Part shown: in pieces, positions 18,755 to 27,113 of the stretch
How positions within the stretch are numbered: the stretch's first letter is position 1
Layout of the letters: each line of letters starts with the position of its first letter
Source: Sphingomonas sp. ERG5
GTDB taxonomy: Bacteria > Pseudomonadota > Alphaproteobacteria > Sphingomonadales > Sphingomonadaceae
DNA: 64,000 bases
Assembly: GCF_000803065.1 (NCBI RefSeq)
Contig: NZ_JSXI01000029.1
Coordinates: 62,001-126,000, forward strand
Direction: 5' to 3'
Translations under genes and position numbers: made by a program
Notes under the pieces: generated by a model
Told to the model about the DNA's origin: nothing
Seen by the model: the letters and a program-made list of their open reading frames with translations, nothing else
The model's database searches: none

Positions 18755-20040
18755 GCTTCCGCCGTTCGTTTGCCGCACTGGCCTTTGCGCTGGCGCTGAC
18801 CGCTGCCGCACCCGCGCCGCGCACCACTTACATCCAGGCCGGTCGCCTGCTCGCTGATCCGGCGACCGGCCGGGTCGAGAGCAACAAGACCATTGTCGTG
18901 CGCGACGGGCGGATCGTGGAGATTCGCGATGGCTTTATCGATGGGCCGGATGGCGATGTGGTCGACCTGCGTGATCGCTTCGTGCTGCCCGGCCTGATCG
19001 ATAGCCATGTCCATATCTGTCACGAAAATGGCCCCGACGACAAATTGCGCCGCACCGTTCAGACCGCGTCGGATCTCGCCATCCAGGGGGCGATGAACGC
19101 GCGCAAGGTCCTCGGCGCGGGCTTCACCACCGTGGCCGATCTCGGCGAGGAGAATGAGGCGATCTTCGCGCTCCGCGACGGCATCGCCGAGGGCAAGGTG
19201 CCGGGCCCACGCATCGTCGCGGCGGGCAATGTCATCAGCCCGCATGGCGGCGAAGGCGATGTGTTCGGCTATCGCCCCGAGGTGATCCGGGCGTTGCAGC
19301 GACCCAATCTCTGCTCCGGCGCGGATGATTGCCGCCGCGTGGTGCGCCAGCAGGTCCAACGCGGCGCGGATGTGATCAAGGTGGTGGCGACTGGCGCGGT
19401 CCTGTCGGACATCGCGGCGGGACTGGGCCAGCAATTCACTCAGGACGAACTCAACGCGATCGTGGAGACCGCGCATAATCTCGGCCGCCGCGTCACCGCG
19501 CATGCGCACGGCGCCAACGGCATCAACGCCTTCCTAATCGCGGGCGGGGATTCGATCGAGCATGGCACCTATCTCGATGCGGAGTCGATCCGGTTGTTCA
19601 AGGCGAAGGGCGCATATCTCGTGCCGACGCTGCTTGCCGGCGACACTGTCACCTTATGGGGCAACGACCCCAATTCCTTCCTCAGCCCGGCCGCCAAGGC
19701 CAAGGCGATCGAGGTCGGCCCCAAAATGCTCGACATGGCGCGCCGCGCGCATGCCGCCGGGGTCAAGATCGCCTTCGGCACGGATTCGAGCGTCAGCCGC
19801 CACGGCGACAATGCGCGCGAATTCCTCCTGCTCGTGCGCGCCGGGCTGACCCCGCTCGAGGCGATCCGCGCGGCGACGACCAGTGGCGCCGATCATCTCG
19901 GGCTTGCCGGCAAGGTCGGCGCGCTCAAGCCCGGCATGGCCGCCGATATCGTCGCGACGACGGGTGACCCGCTTGCCGATGTGTCCATGCTCCAGAAGAT
20001 ATCCTTCGTCATGAAAGGCGGCGAGGTGTTCAAACGATGA
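18751..20040 (+). CDS. Exported metal-dependent amidohydrolase (prolidase/imidazolonepropionase-like)
   Basis: 429 aa with signal peptide (LAFALALTAAAPAP). The amidohydrolase TIM barrel is complete: HVH in GLIDSHVHICHE after strand 1, the lysine in DVIKVVATGAV, His residues in VTAHAHGANG and SIEHGTYLD, and Asp in IAFGTDSSVSRHG. The small beta-sandwich domain is at both ends (VRDGRIVEIRDG; LKPGMAADIVATTGDPL). This set matches the Xaa-Pro dipeptidase-type group of the superfamily, which hydrolyses dipeptides such as X-Pro or X-Arg. The enzyme could finish peptide breakdown begun by the S9, DUF885 and M28 products encoded just upstream. Overlaps both neighbours by four bases. Confidence 0.88.
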   Translation: MSFRRSFAALAFALALTAAAPAPRTTYIQAGRLLADPATGRVESNKTIVVRDGRIVEIRDGFIDGPDGDVVDLRDRFVLPGLIDSHVHICHENGPDDKLRRTVQTASDLAIQGAMNARKVLGAGFTTVADLGEENEAIFALRDGIAEGKVPGPRIVAAGNVISPHGGEGDVFGYRPEVIRALQRPNLCSGADDCRRVVRQQVQRGADVIKVVATGAVLSDIAAGLGQQFTQDELNAIVETAHNLGRRVTAHAHGANGINAFLIAGGDSIEHGTYLDAESIRLFKAKGAYLVPTLLAGDTVTLWGNDPNSFLSPAAKAKAIEVGPKMLDMARRAHAAGVKIAFGTDSSVSRHGDNAREFLLLVRAGLTPLEAIRAATTSGADHLGLAGKVGALKPGMAADIVATTGDPLADVSMLQKISFVMKGGEVFKR

Positions 20041-21263
20041 TCCGCTTTCTCGCCGCGCTATTATTCACGCTGGCACCGTTCACCGCACAGGCCGCCGAGA
20101 CGATCCATTATGATGTCCGCGCGACGATCGGTGCGGACGGGATGCTCGATGCCGATGTGCGCATCACCTTGCCCGAGGCAGCGGCGGGGACGGGCAAGGC
20201 GTTCCTGCTCGGCCGCCGCTTCGTGCTTGTATCGGGCGGCTTTGGCCGCAACGTGCGGGTGGAGACGGTGGCCGCGGAAACGCCGGTCAAGGCGCTCAAC
20301 CGGATCACGCTCAGCTACCCGGCGGGTAAACGCACCCTGCGCTTCCGCTATCGCGGCCCGCTTACGCCGGCGGAGGCCGATGGGGTGCCGCCGATCCGGC
20401 CGGAGGGGGTCGAACTGTTTATCGATCATATGTGGCTGCCGTTCGGCGCGGACATCCAGACCATGTTCGATGTCGATGCGCGGATCGACGGGCTGGCCGG
20501 GGATCTGGTCGTCGTCGCACAGGGCGAGGTCAGGCGCACGCCCACCGGTGTCGTCATCCACCGTCCGCAACTCGACGTGGATCTGCCGCTCGTCGCGATG
20601 CGCGGGCTGCACAAGGCGGCGGGGCCGGGGGTCGAATATTATGCCACCGACCTGACCACGCCCGTCTCGCAACTCTATCAGCGCCATGCGCTGGCGGCCT
20701 CGGCCTATCTGGCAAAATGGTTCGACCCGTTGCCCGATCCGATCCGTATGGTCGCGGTCTCGCGCGAGCGCCGGCTGGGCTATAGCCGGACCGCCTATAC
20801 CGTGGTCAATGACAGCGGTCGCCCGGAAGGGCCGCTGGTCGAGGCGGGAACCGCGCGCCATGTCGCGCATGAATTCGCCCATGCCTGGTGGCGTTCGGCG
20901 AGCCCGCTCACAGATGATTTCTGGCTGGTCGAATCGACCGCCGAATATGTCGCGATCCGTTACATCGATGCGATGATGGGGCCGGACATGGCGAAGCAAT
21001 TGCTCGACGCCAAGCGCGCCGAGGCGGCCAAGGCGGGGCCGGTGATGGGCCATGGCCGCCCGAACCGCGTCCAGCTTTACCAGAAAGGCCCGCTGCTGCT
21101 GGTCGATCTCGAACAACGCATCGGCCGCGACAAGATGGATGCGCTGCTGCTCGAGGTCAGTCGCACCACGCCCAATACGACCGGACAATTCCTCGAGCTG
21201 CTGACGCGGATCGCCGGCAAGGATGCGGCGCACGACTTCGATACCGCGCTGCACGCGGGTTAG
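20037..21263 (+). CDS. Exported M1-like metallopeptidase (gluzincin), copy 2
   Basis: 408 aa with signal peptide (FLAALLFTLAPFTAQAA). Architecture equals the 2989-4287 product: beta-rich N-terminal part containing FIDHMWLPFGADIQ, then zinc motif HEFAH (278-282) followed by AWW, and Glu299 in WLVES as probable third ligand with the same shortened X16 spacing. The C-terminal part carries QLYQKGPLLLVDLEQRIG. It is the last gene of the receptor-peptidase operon. The two copies flank the ECF/FecR/receptor cassette, suggesting duplication within one functional island. Peptide substrates are inferred from the fold only. Confidence 0.8.
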   Translation: MIRFLAALLFTLAPFTAQAAETIHYDVRATIGADGMLDADVRITLPEAAAGTGKAFLLGRRFVLVSGGFGRNVRVETVAAETPVKALNRITLSYPAGKRTLRFRYRGPLTPAEADGVPPIRPEGVELFIDHMWLPFGADIQTMFDVDARIDGLAGDLVVVAQGEVRRTPTGVVIHRPQLDVDLPLVAMRGLHKAAGPGVEYYATDLTTPVSQLYQRHALAASAYLAKWFDPLPDPIRMVAVSRERRLGYSRTAYTVVNDSGRPEGPLVEAGTARHVAHEFAHAWWRSASPLTDDFWLVESTAEYVAIRYIDAMMGPDMAKQLLDAKRAEAAKAGPVMGHGRPNRVQLYQKGPLLLVDLEQRIGRDKMDALLLEVSRTTPNTTGQFLELLTRIAGKDAAHDFDTALHAG

Positions 21264-21753
21264 GGTGTTTCGGGCTGGAGTTTGATCCGCCACGGGGGCG
21301 TGCGCCAAGCCGCGCTGCGCCCGGGAGATCATCGAGCCGGCTGGATCACTCCGGCATCCGTTCGGCTCCGGACCCATGAGCGGCGCTGATTCAATACCGA
21401 TGCCGGCTATGGCAGCGTGGTGGCGGACGGGATGCCAGCCGGCGTTCCGGCCCGCTCTTTCACATGACTGGCAAAATTCTGGACGTTTCGCGCAAGCTCT
21501 TCGGTGAAAACAGCGTGCTGTTCCATGCTGTTATTGAATAACAGCATAATGACGGACAACCTATTGAGAATAATGTGGAAATCTGGGGCTGGAATCCAAC
21601 TTAACAGCATGGAAAAATTTCCGCCGAAATATCAGCAAAAACACCAGGCAAAACGGCTTGGATGTTGACCGCGAATCGCGTTTCCGTCCCCGCGATTGAA
21701 TATCGGTTGATGCTGGTGCGCGGTTGAACGGGGAGGGAACCCGGACCGACCGG
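21264..21753. other. 490-bp convergent intergenic region
   Basis: No convincing gene is seen between two convergent operon ends. From about 21500 the DNA becomes AT-rich, unlike the surroundings. It holds a 23-bp palindrome and related half-sites, annotated separately. A short minus-strand frame that starts at the palindrome (ATG at 21526, 39 codons) has no recognisable motif. Confidence 0.6.
21509..21610. promoter_or_regulatory. Operator-like palindrome cluster (AACAGC/GCTGTT half-sites)
   Basis: The arms ATGCTGTTATT (21525-21535) and AATAACAGCAT (21537-21547) form a perfect 23-bp palindrome around one G. AACAGC-GT-GCTGTT at 21509-21522 is a second, shorter inverted repeat, and TAACAGCAT at 21602-21610 repeats a half-site. 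This arrangement resembles a dimeric repressor operator, but both flanking genes converge here, so no known promoter is served. Confidence 0.45.
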
Positions 21754-22899
21754 TTATTGCGCCCGTCGCTCAACGCTCAGCGCGGCTTCCATCCGGTCGA
21801 GGATCTCGTCGAGCAACTCGATTGAGGTCGCGAAGTTGAGCCGCACGAAACCCGCGCCCGGTGCGCCGAAATCGAGGCCCGGTGACAAGGCGACCCGCGC
21901 CTCGCGCAGGAAGAAAGCGGCGGGCTCTTCGCTCACCGCCGCTCGGCAATCGAGCCAGGCGAGATAGCTCGCCTGTGGCGGTATCCAGCCGATCCGCATC
22001 GCCGGCAGGCGCTCACCGATCCGGTCGCGCATCGCCGCCAGATGCGCGACGCACTCGTCCAGCCAGATCGCACCCTCGTCGCTCCACGCCGCGCGCGCGG
22101 CGCGCACACCGAGTGTGGAGAAGGCGTTCCACCGCGTCGAGGGCAAGGCCGTCAGCCGCTCACGCAACGGCTTCTCCGCGACGCACACTGCGGTGCGCAG
22201 GCCGGCGACGTTGAACGCCTTGCTTGGCGAATTGAGCGTGATCGTCCGTACCGCCATGCCGGGCAGCGTTGCGAAGGGAATGTGACGGCGGCGGTCGAGC
22301 GTCAGGTCGGCATGCACTTCGTCCGATACGATCACCAGGTCGCGCCGCTCGGCGATCCCCGCCAATGCTCGCAGCTCGTCCTCCGTGAAGACTCGCCCGC
22401 TGGGGTTATGCGGATGGCACAGCAGCAGCATCCGCACGCGGCGCTCGGCCATCACGGCATCGAGCGCGGTAAAATCGATCGCGCCCGGTTCGAGCCGGTG
22501 AGTGACGAGCCTGCGCCCGGCAATCGTTACCGAATTGAGCAAAGGCGGATAGGCCGGGGTGTGGACCAGCACCGCGTCGCCGGGCGCGGTCAGCGCTTCG
22601 ACGCAATTGGCGATGCCGCCGACCACATCGGGCATCAGCATCACGTCCGCCGGGTCCAGTGACCAGCCCCAGCGCCGCCCGGCCCAGGTGGCGAATGCCT
22701 CTGGTACGCCGCTATCGGTGGCGACCGGCCCATAGCCGAGATCGCCCAGCGCGATCGCTTGCAGCAAGGTCGCGGCGATCGGCGCGGCGGGCGCGAAATC
22801 CATGTCGGCGATCCAGGCCGGGATGATCTCGCTAGGATAGCGCCGCCATTTGCGCGCGATGCGCGCGCCGAGCAGCGCCGGTGGCGGGGTGACGATCAT
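21754..22899 (-). CDS. PatB/MalY-type PLP aminotransferase (C-S lyase-like)
   Basis: 381 aa, fold-type I PLP enzyme. The N-terminal RKWRRYPSEIIPAWIADMDF and the GYGP segment near residue 55 are characteristic of the MalY/PatB group, many of whose members are cystathionine beta-lyases rather than transaminases. The Schiff-base lysine is in LNSPSKAFNVAGLR, the pyridine-nitrogen Asp in VSDEVHADL, and HNPSGRVF carries the cofactor Asn. It is the last gene of a six-gene minus-strand operon, overlapping the permease gene by four bases. In context it may process the amine, amino acid or thioether compound imported by the ABC system. Substrate unknown. Confidence 0.87.
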   Translation of the reverse strand: MIVTPPPALLGARIARKWRRYPSEIIPAWIADMDFAPAAPIAATLLQAIALGDLGYGPVATDSGVPEAFATWAGRRWGWSLDPADVMLMPDVVGGIANCVEALTAPGDAVLVHTPAYPPLLNSVTIAGRRLVTHRLEPGAIDFTALDAVMAERRVRMLLLCHPHNPSGRVFTEDELRALAGIAERRDLVIVSDEVHADLTLDRRRHIPFATLPGMAVRTITLNSPSKAFNVAGLRTAVCVAEKPLRERLTALPSTRWNAFSTLGVRAARAAWSDEGAIWLDECVAHLAAMRDRIGERLPAMRIGWIPPQASYLAWLDCRAAVSEEPAAFFLREARVALSPGLDFGAPGAGFVRLNFATSIELLDEILDRMEAALSVERRAQ

Positions 22900-23723
22900 T
22901 CGGGCCGTTGCGCGCCGAGCCGCTCGGCGCGACGCCGCAGCAGCTCGGCCGATCCCAGCAACAGGGTCGATGCGATGATCAGCAGCGTGGCGGCGGCAGT
23001 GATTGCCGGGCTGATCTGCTCGCGCACGCCCTCGAACATCTGGATCGGCAAGGTCCGCTGTGTCGGGCCGGCGATGAACAGGGCGACGACGGTCTCGTCG
23101 AACGAGGTCATGAAAGCGAACACTGCGCCCGCCAGCACGCCCGGCGCGATCAGCGGCAGCAGCACGCGCCGCATTACCGTAAGGGGTGGGGCGCCAAGGC
23201 TTGATCCGGCCCGCAACAGGCTGATGTCGAAGCCATGTAGCGACGCTGCGACCACCACCACCACGAACGGCGCGGCCAGCACGCTGTGCGCGATGACCAT
23301 GCCGGCAAAGCTGTTGGTCAGGCCGAGCGGCGCGAACAGGAAGTAAAAGGCGATCGCGGCCACCACTACCGGCACCACCATCGGCGCGCCGAGCAGCGCG
23401 ACCACCAGCGGCCGGGCGCGCGACTTCATCCGCACGATGCCGATCGCGGCCAGCGTGCCAAGCGGCGTCGCGATCAGCGTCACGACGGTCGCGATCGCCA
23501 GGCTGTTGCGGAACGCGCGGCTCCAGTCGGGCGAGTCGAGCAGCGCGCGATACCAGCGCAGCGACAGCCCGGTCTCCGGAAAGACCAGGAAGGTGGTCGG
23601 GTTGAACGACATCGGGATCACCGCAAGGATCGGCAACAGCAGAAAGCCGAGCACCAGCGCGACGAAGACGATCAGCGCAACGCGCGTGACGCGCTGCCCC
23701 GGCGAAGCGAAGGGAATATGCAT
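22896..23723 (-). CDS. ABC transporter permease (PotC-like, polyamine/opine family)
   Basis: 275 aa with about six transmembrane segments, beginning VALIVFVALVLGFLLLPILA. The cytoplasmic EAA-type loop reads LLRAGSSLGAPPLTVMRRVL, followed by LPLIAPGVLAGAVFAF. SMNP/PTTF and FPETGLSLRWYRALL phrases are typical of PotC/PhnV-like permeases. The start ATG (23723-23721) shares one base with the stop of the upstream permease (TGATG), giving strong coupling. The frame is open further upstream but that part is only a shadow of the other permease. It pairs with the 23723-24910 product to form the membrane channel. Confidence 0.9.
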   Translation of the reverse strand: MHIPFASPGQRVTRVALIVFVALVLGFLLLPILAVIPMSFNPTTFLVFPETGLSLRWYRALLDSPDWSRAFRNSLAIATVVTLIATPLGTLAAIGIVRMKSRARPLVVALLGAPMVVPVVVAAIAFYFLFAPLGLTNSFAGMVIAHSVLAAPFVVVVVAASLHGFDISLLRAGSSLGAPPLTVMRRVLLPLIAPGVLAGAVFAFMTSFDETVVALFIAGPTQRTLPIQMFEGVREQISPAITAAATLLIIASTLLLGSAELLRRRAERLGAQRPE

Positions 23724-24910
23724 CAGATCGGCCGCCAGCCCGAGATCGCGCGTCCGGCGAGCAGGATCGCCCCGAGCGGCGCGACCAGCAGGATGCTGAG
23801 CGCGGCGGCCATACCCCAGTTGAGCGACTGGTTGGTGTAGAAGGCGATCGATGCGCTGATCATCTGATCGGCCCCGCCCCCGACCAGGGCCGGAGTGACG
23901 TAATAGCCGAGCGCGAGGGTGAAGACGATCACCGCGCCGGCGATCACGCCGGGCATGGTCTGCGGCAGATAGACCCGCACGAACGCCGTGACCGGGCTCG
24001 CGCCGAGCGAGCGCGCCGCGCGGGCCGTATCCGACGGCACGCGCCGCATCACGCCGTAAAGCGGCAGGATGAAGAAGGGCAGCAGCACATGGACCATCGC
24101 GATGTACACGCCGCCGCGGCTGTAGAGCAAAGGCAGGGGGCGGTCGGAAAGGCCAAGCCATTGCACCGCGCCGTTCACCACGCCGTTGGTCTGGAGCAGC
24201 ACCACCCAGGCGGTGGTGCGCACCAGGGTCGAGGTCCAGAAGGGCAGCAGCACGAGGATCAGCAGCGGATTGGCGACGCGGGGCTTCAGCGTCGCGAGCA
24301 GATAGGCGACCGGATAGCCAAGCAGGATGCAGCACAAGGCGACCACCGCGCTGATCTTGAAGGTGCGCAGGAAGATCCCGACGAACACCGCCTGTTCCTG
24401 CGGTACCCCGATCAACGCGCCGTCGGGATCGACACGGCGGTCGAGCGACGCCCAGAGATAGAAGGAGGTGGTTGCGCCGCTCGCGTGGCGGAGCGCCGCC
24501 CAGGTCTCGCGCTCGCCCCAGCGCGGGTCGATCGCGCTCAGGTCGGCGAGCCCGGCGACGCGCGCGCCGCCGGCGAGCCGCGACGCGGTCGAGAAGATCA
24601 GCGTCCGCGACCCGACAATGTCATAGTTCAGCCGGTTGGCGACGCGGTTGAGCGTGCCGCTGCGCCGTGCCGCGACCAGCTCCTGCGCGGTGGTGCGTGC
24701 GATCGCGTCGGAGGGCAGGGCGGCGCCGTCCCATGCGCGCAGCGCAGCGGCGGTGCGCGGCCAGGTCTCGGGCAGCTCCTGTTCGGTCACGCCGCGCATC
24801 AACATCATGCCGACCGGCACGGCAAAGGCGATCAGCAGCAGGATCAGCAATGGCGCGACCAGCGCGCCGTTCCGGCCGAACAGGCGCACCAGGCTCAATG
24901 CGCAACCCAT
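23723..24910 (-). CDS. ABC transporter permease (PotB-like) with large periplasmic insert
   Basis: 395 aa, longer than the ~290 aa typical of PotB. After the first membrane segment (LVAPLLILLLIAFAVPVGMM) there is a periplasmic stretch of about 130 residues before the remaining segments. This insert is seen in one subfamily of polyamine/opine-type permeases. The EAA loop is ARAARSLGASPVTAFVRVYL followed by PQTMPGVIAGAVIVF. The chosen ATG at 24910 overlaps the binding-protein gene end by 16 bases; the open frame continues upstream without family similarity. It forms a heterodimer with the following PotC-like permease. Confidence 0.88.
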   Translation of the reverse strand: MGCALSLVRLFGRNGALVAPLLILLLIAFAVPVGMMLMRGVTEQELPETWPRTAAALRAWDGAALPSDAIARTTAQELVAARRSGTLNRVANRLNYDIVGSRTLIFSTASRLAGGARVAGLADLSAIDPRWGERETWAALRHASGATTSFYLWASLDRRVDPDGALIGVPQEQAVFVGIFLRTFKISAVVALCCILLGYPVAYLLATLKPRVANPLLILVLLPFWTSTLVRTTAWVVLLQTNGVVNGAVQWLGLSDRPLPLLYSRGGVYIAMVHVLLPFFILPLYGVMRRVPSDTARAARSLGASPVTAFVRVYLPQTMPGVIAGAVIVFTLALGYYVTPALVGGGADQMISASIAFYTNQSLNWGMAAALSILLVAPLGAILLAGRAISGWRPI

Positions 24911-25971
24911 GCGTTGAACCGCTGGGTGAGCTCGTCGCCATATTCGACCCAGAAATCGCCATCCAGCTTGAGCGCACCGGCCATGTTGGCGGGATCGGTC
25001 GCGGTGTTCTCGCGGTAGCGCGGCTCGATCGCCTGTTGCGCGGCCTTGCTGGTCAGGCCGGTCGGCATGATCCGCGCCAGGCGCATCTGGTTCTCGGGCC
25101 GGGTGACGTACTGGATGAACTGCGCCGCCTCGGCCTTGCGCGGGCTGTTCTTCAGGATCGCCCAATAATCCACGGCATAGATGTTGCCGGCCCATTGCAA
25201 CTTGAAATTGCGATGCTCATCGCGATTGGCGATGATCAGCCGCCCGGGGCTGGTCACTGACATCACCACTTCGCGCGATCCGAGCAGGTCGGGGACTTGC
25301 GCGATCGATGACCACCACACGATATTGGGCTTCAGCTGGTCGAGCTTGCGAAAGGCGCGGTCGACTCCGCCGGGCGTGCGCAGCACGGTATAGATCTGCG
25401 CCGCCGGCACGCCGTCGGCGAGCAGCGCGATCTCGAGCGTGTATTTGGGCGTCTTGCGCATCCCCCGCTTGCCCGCAAAGCGCTTCACATCCCAGAAATC
25501 GACCCAGGATCTTGGTCCCGCACCCTTGATCGCATCGCCGTCATAGCCGAGCAGATAGGACCAGAGCTGCGATCCCACGCCGCAATTATTGACCGCCGCA
25601 TCGCTATAGGCGGCCCGCCCGCCGAGCGATGCCCAGTCGAGCGGCTCGAACAGTCCCTCTTCGCACCCCAGGATGATTTCTTCGGTTTCGGCCTGGACCA
25701 CGTCCCAGCTGGTGTCGCCGCCCAGTACCTTGGTGCGGATCACGCCGATGCCGCCGTGCCAGCTATCTTCCTGCACATGCAGGCCGGAGGCTTTGGCGAA
25801 CGGGGCGATCAACGCCTCGTGATCCGCCGCCTGCGACGATCCGCCCCAACCGACCACGGTCAGCGGTCGCCGGTCCTGTTTCTCACCGCAGCCAGTGAGC
25901 GCTGTGGCGGCCAGCGCCGTGGCGGCCAGTAGCGCGATCCTTGCCGGACGACGGCTTGCCCTGATCTTCAC
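24895..25971 (-). CDS. ABC transporter substrate-binding lipoprotein (PotD-like)
   Basis: 358 aa. The N-terminus has a lipobox: TALAATALTGCGEK, so Cys would be lipidated and the protein tethered in the periplasm. The mature part starts LTVVGWGGSSQAADHEALIA, typical of extracellular solute-binding family 1/PotD proteins, with FAKASGLHVQEDSW and YVTRPENQMRLARIMPTGLT near the end. Polyamines, opines or thiamine-like cations are common ligands of the family; the exact ligand is not readable. The ATG overlaps the ATPase stop (ATGA). Two PLP aminotransferase genes in the same operon suggest an amino-group-bearing ligand. Confidence 0.88.
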   Translation of the reverse strand: MKIRASRRPARIALLAATALAATALTGCGEKQDRRPLTVVGWGGSSQAADHEALIAPFAKASGLHVQEDSWHGGIGVIRTKVLGGDTSWDVVQAETEEIILGCEEGLFEPLDWASLGGRAAYSDAAVNNCGVGSQLWSYLLGYDGDAIKGAGPRSWVDFWDVKRFAGKRGMRKTPKYTLEIALLADGVPAAQIYTVLRTPGGVDRAFRKLDQLKPNIVWWSSIAQVPDLLGSREVVMSVTSPGRLIIANRDEHRNFKLQWAGNIYAVDYWAILKNSPRKAEAAQFIQYVTRPENQMRLARIMPTGLTSKAAQQAIEPRYRENTATDPANMAGALKLDGDFWVEYGDELTQRFNAWVAH

Positions 25972-27113
25972 TCGTCGCCCCCTTGCAATCGTCCCGCGTC
26001 GCCGGCGGCGAAGGCGAATGAGCGATCGATCGCCCAGCCGATCTCGACCCGGCCCCCGCCACTTGTGCCGGGCAACTGGCCCAGTGACGGACCGGGCGAC
26101 CGGATCGTCACGCGCGTACCGCCGGGCAGGCTAGCGTAAATCTTGATGTGGTCACCATGATAGATGCGATCATCAATGGTCGCCGCGAGGCGATTGGGCA
26201 GCGCGCTGGCCGCGTCGCCGGTCGCGATATCCTCGGGCCGGATCGTCACGACCGCCCGATCGCCCGGCCCGATGCCGTTCATCGTCCGCGCCATCACGAA
26301 ACCGCCGTCGGCCAGCTTCACCGTGCAATGATCCCGGGCGGATTCCACCACCGTGCCGTCGATCGCATTATTCTCGCCGACGAAACCGGCGACGAAAGCG
26401 TTGGCCGGCGTGTCGTAGATCGCGCGCGGCGATCCGAGCTGTTGCAGTTTGCCGCCCGCGAACACCGCGATCCGGTCGGACAGCGCCAGCGCTTCCGACT
26501 GGTCATGCGTCACATAGATCACGGTGACGCCGGTCTGGCGCTGGATATGCTTGATCTCGACTTGCAGCTTTTCACGCAGCTGCCGGTCGAGCGCGCCGAG
26601 CGGCTCGTCCATCAGCACCAGGTCGGGATCGAAGATCAACGCGCGCGCCAGCGCCACGCGCTGCTGCTGCCCACCCGACAATTCGTTGATCCGCCGTCCA
26701 CCCAGTCCGTCGAGATTGATCAGCGCGAGCGCGGTTCTGACGCGCTCCTTCGCCGGGGCGCCGCGGATGCCGCGCACCGACAGCGGGAAGGATAGATTCT
26801 CGGCGACCGTCATATGCGGGAACAACGCATAATTCTGGAACACGACGCCCATGTTGCGGCGGTGCGGGGGTTTGCGCACCAGCGACTGGCCCGCGAGCCT
26901 TATATCGCCCGCGCTCGCTTCCTCGAAGCCGGCAAGCATCATCAACGTCGTGGTCTTGCCCGAGCCCGACGGGCCAAGCAGCGTCAGGAACTCGCCGCGC
27001 CGCACCGTCAGGTCGAGGCCCGCGACCACGTCGGACACGCCGTCATAGCTTTTCGATACGCCGCACAGCTCGACCAGCGGCGTGTCGACCGACAGGTCGG
27101 CGAGAGTGTTCAC
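25968..27113 (-). CDS. ABC transporter ATPase (PotA-like)
   Basis: 381 aa from a GTG start at 27113 that overlaps the previous stop (GTGA). Walker A is GPSGSGKTT (residues 47-55), Q-loop in VVFQNYALFPHM, signature LSGGQQQRVALARAL, Walker B LVLMDEPLGALD and H-loop in YVTHDQSEAL. After residue ~240 a TOBE domain follows (VGENNAIDGTVV, VTIRPEDIATGD), as in PotA/UgpC-type subunits that regulate uptake. It energises the two permeases encoded downstream. Confidence 0.93.
   Translation of the reverse strand: MNTLADLSVDTPLVELCGVSKSYDGVSDVVAGLDLTVRRGEFLTLLGPSGSGKTTTLMMLAGFEEASAGDIRLAGQSLVRKPPHRRNMGVVFQNYALFPHMTVAENLSFPLSVRGIRGAPAKERVRTALALINLDGLGGRRINELSGGQQQRVALARALIFDPDLVLMDEPLGALDRQLREKLQVEIKHIQRQTGVTVIYVTHDQSEALALSDRIAVFAGGKLQQLGSPRAIYDTPANAFVAGFVGENNAIDGTVVESARDHCTVKLADGGFVMARTMNGIGPGDRAVVTIRPEDIATGDAASALPNRLAATIDDRIYHGDHIKIYASLPGGTRVTIRSPGPSLGQLPGTSGGGRVEIGWAIDRSFAFAAGDAGRLQGGDE

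Noticed and set aside
21407..21610. 67-codon minus-strand ORF overlapping the palindrome
   Set aside because: No ribosome-binding site or recognisable motif was seen. The downstream 39 codons from ATG 21526 look helical but are not enough to call a gene.
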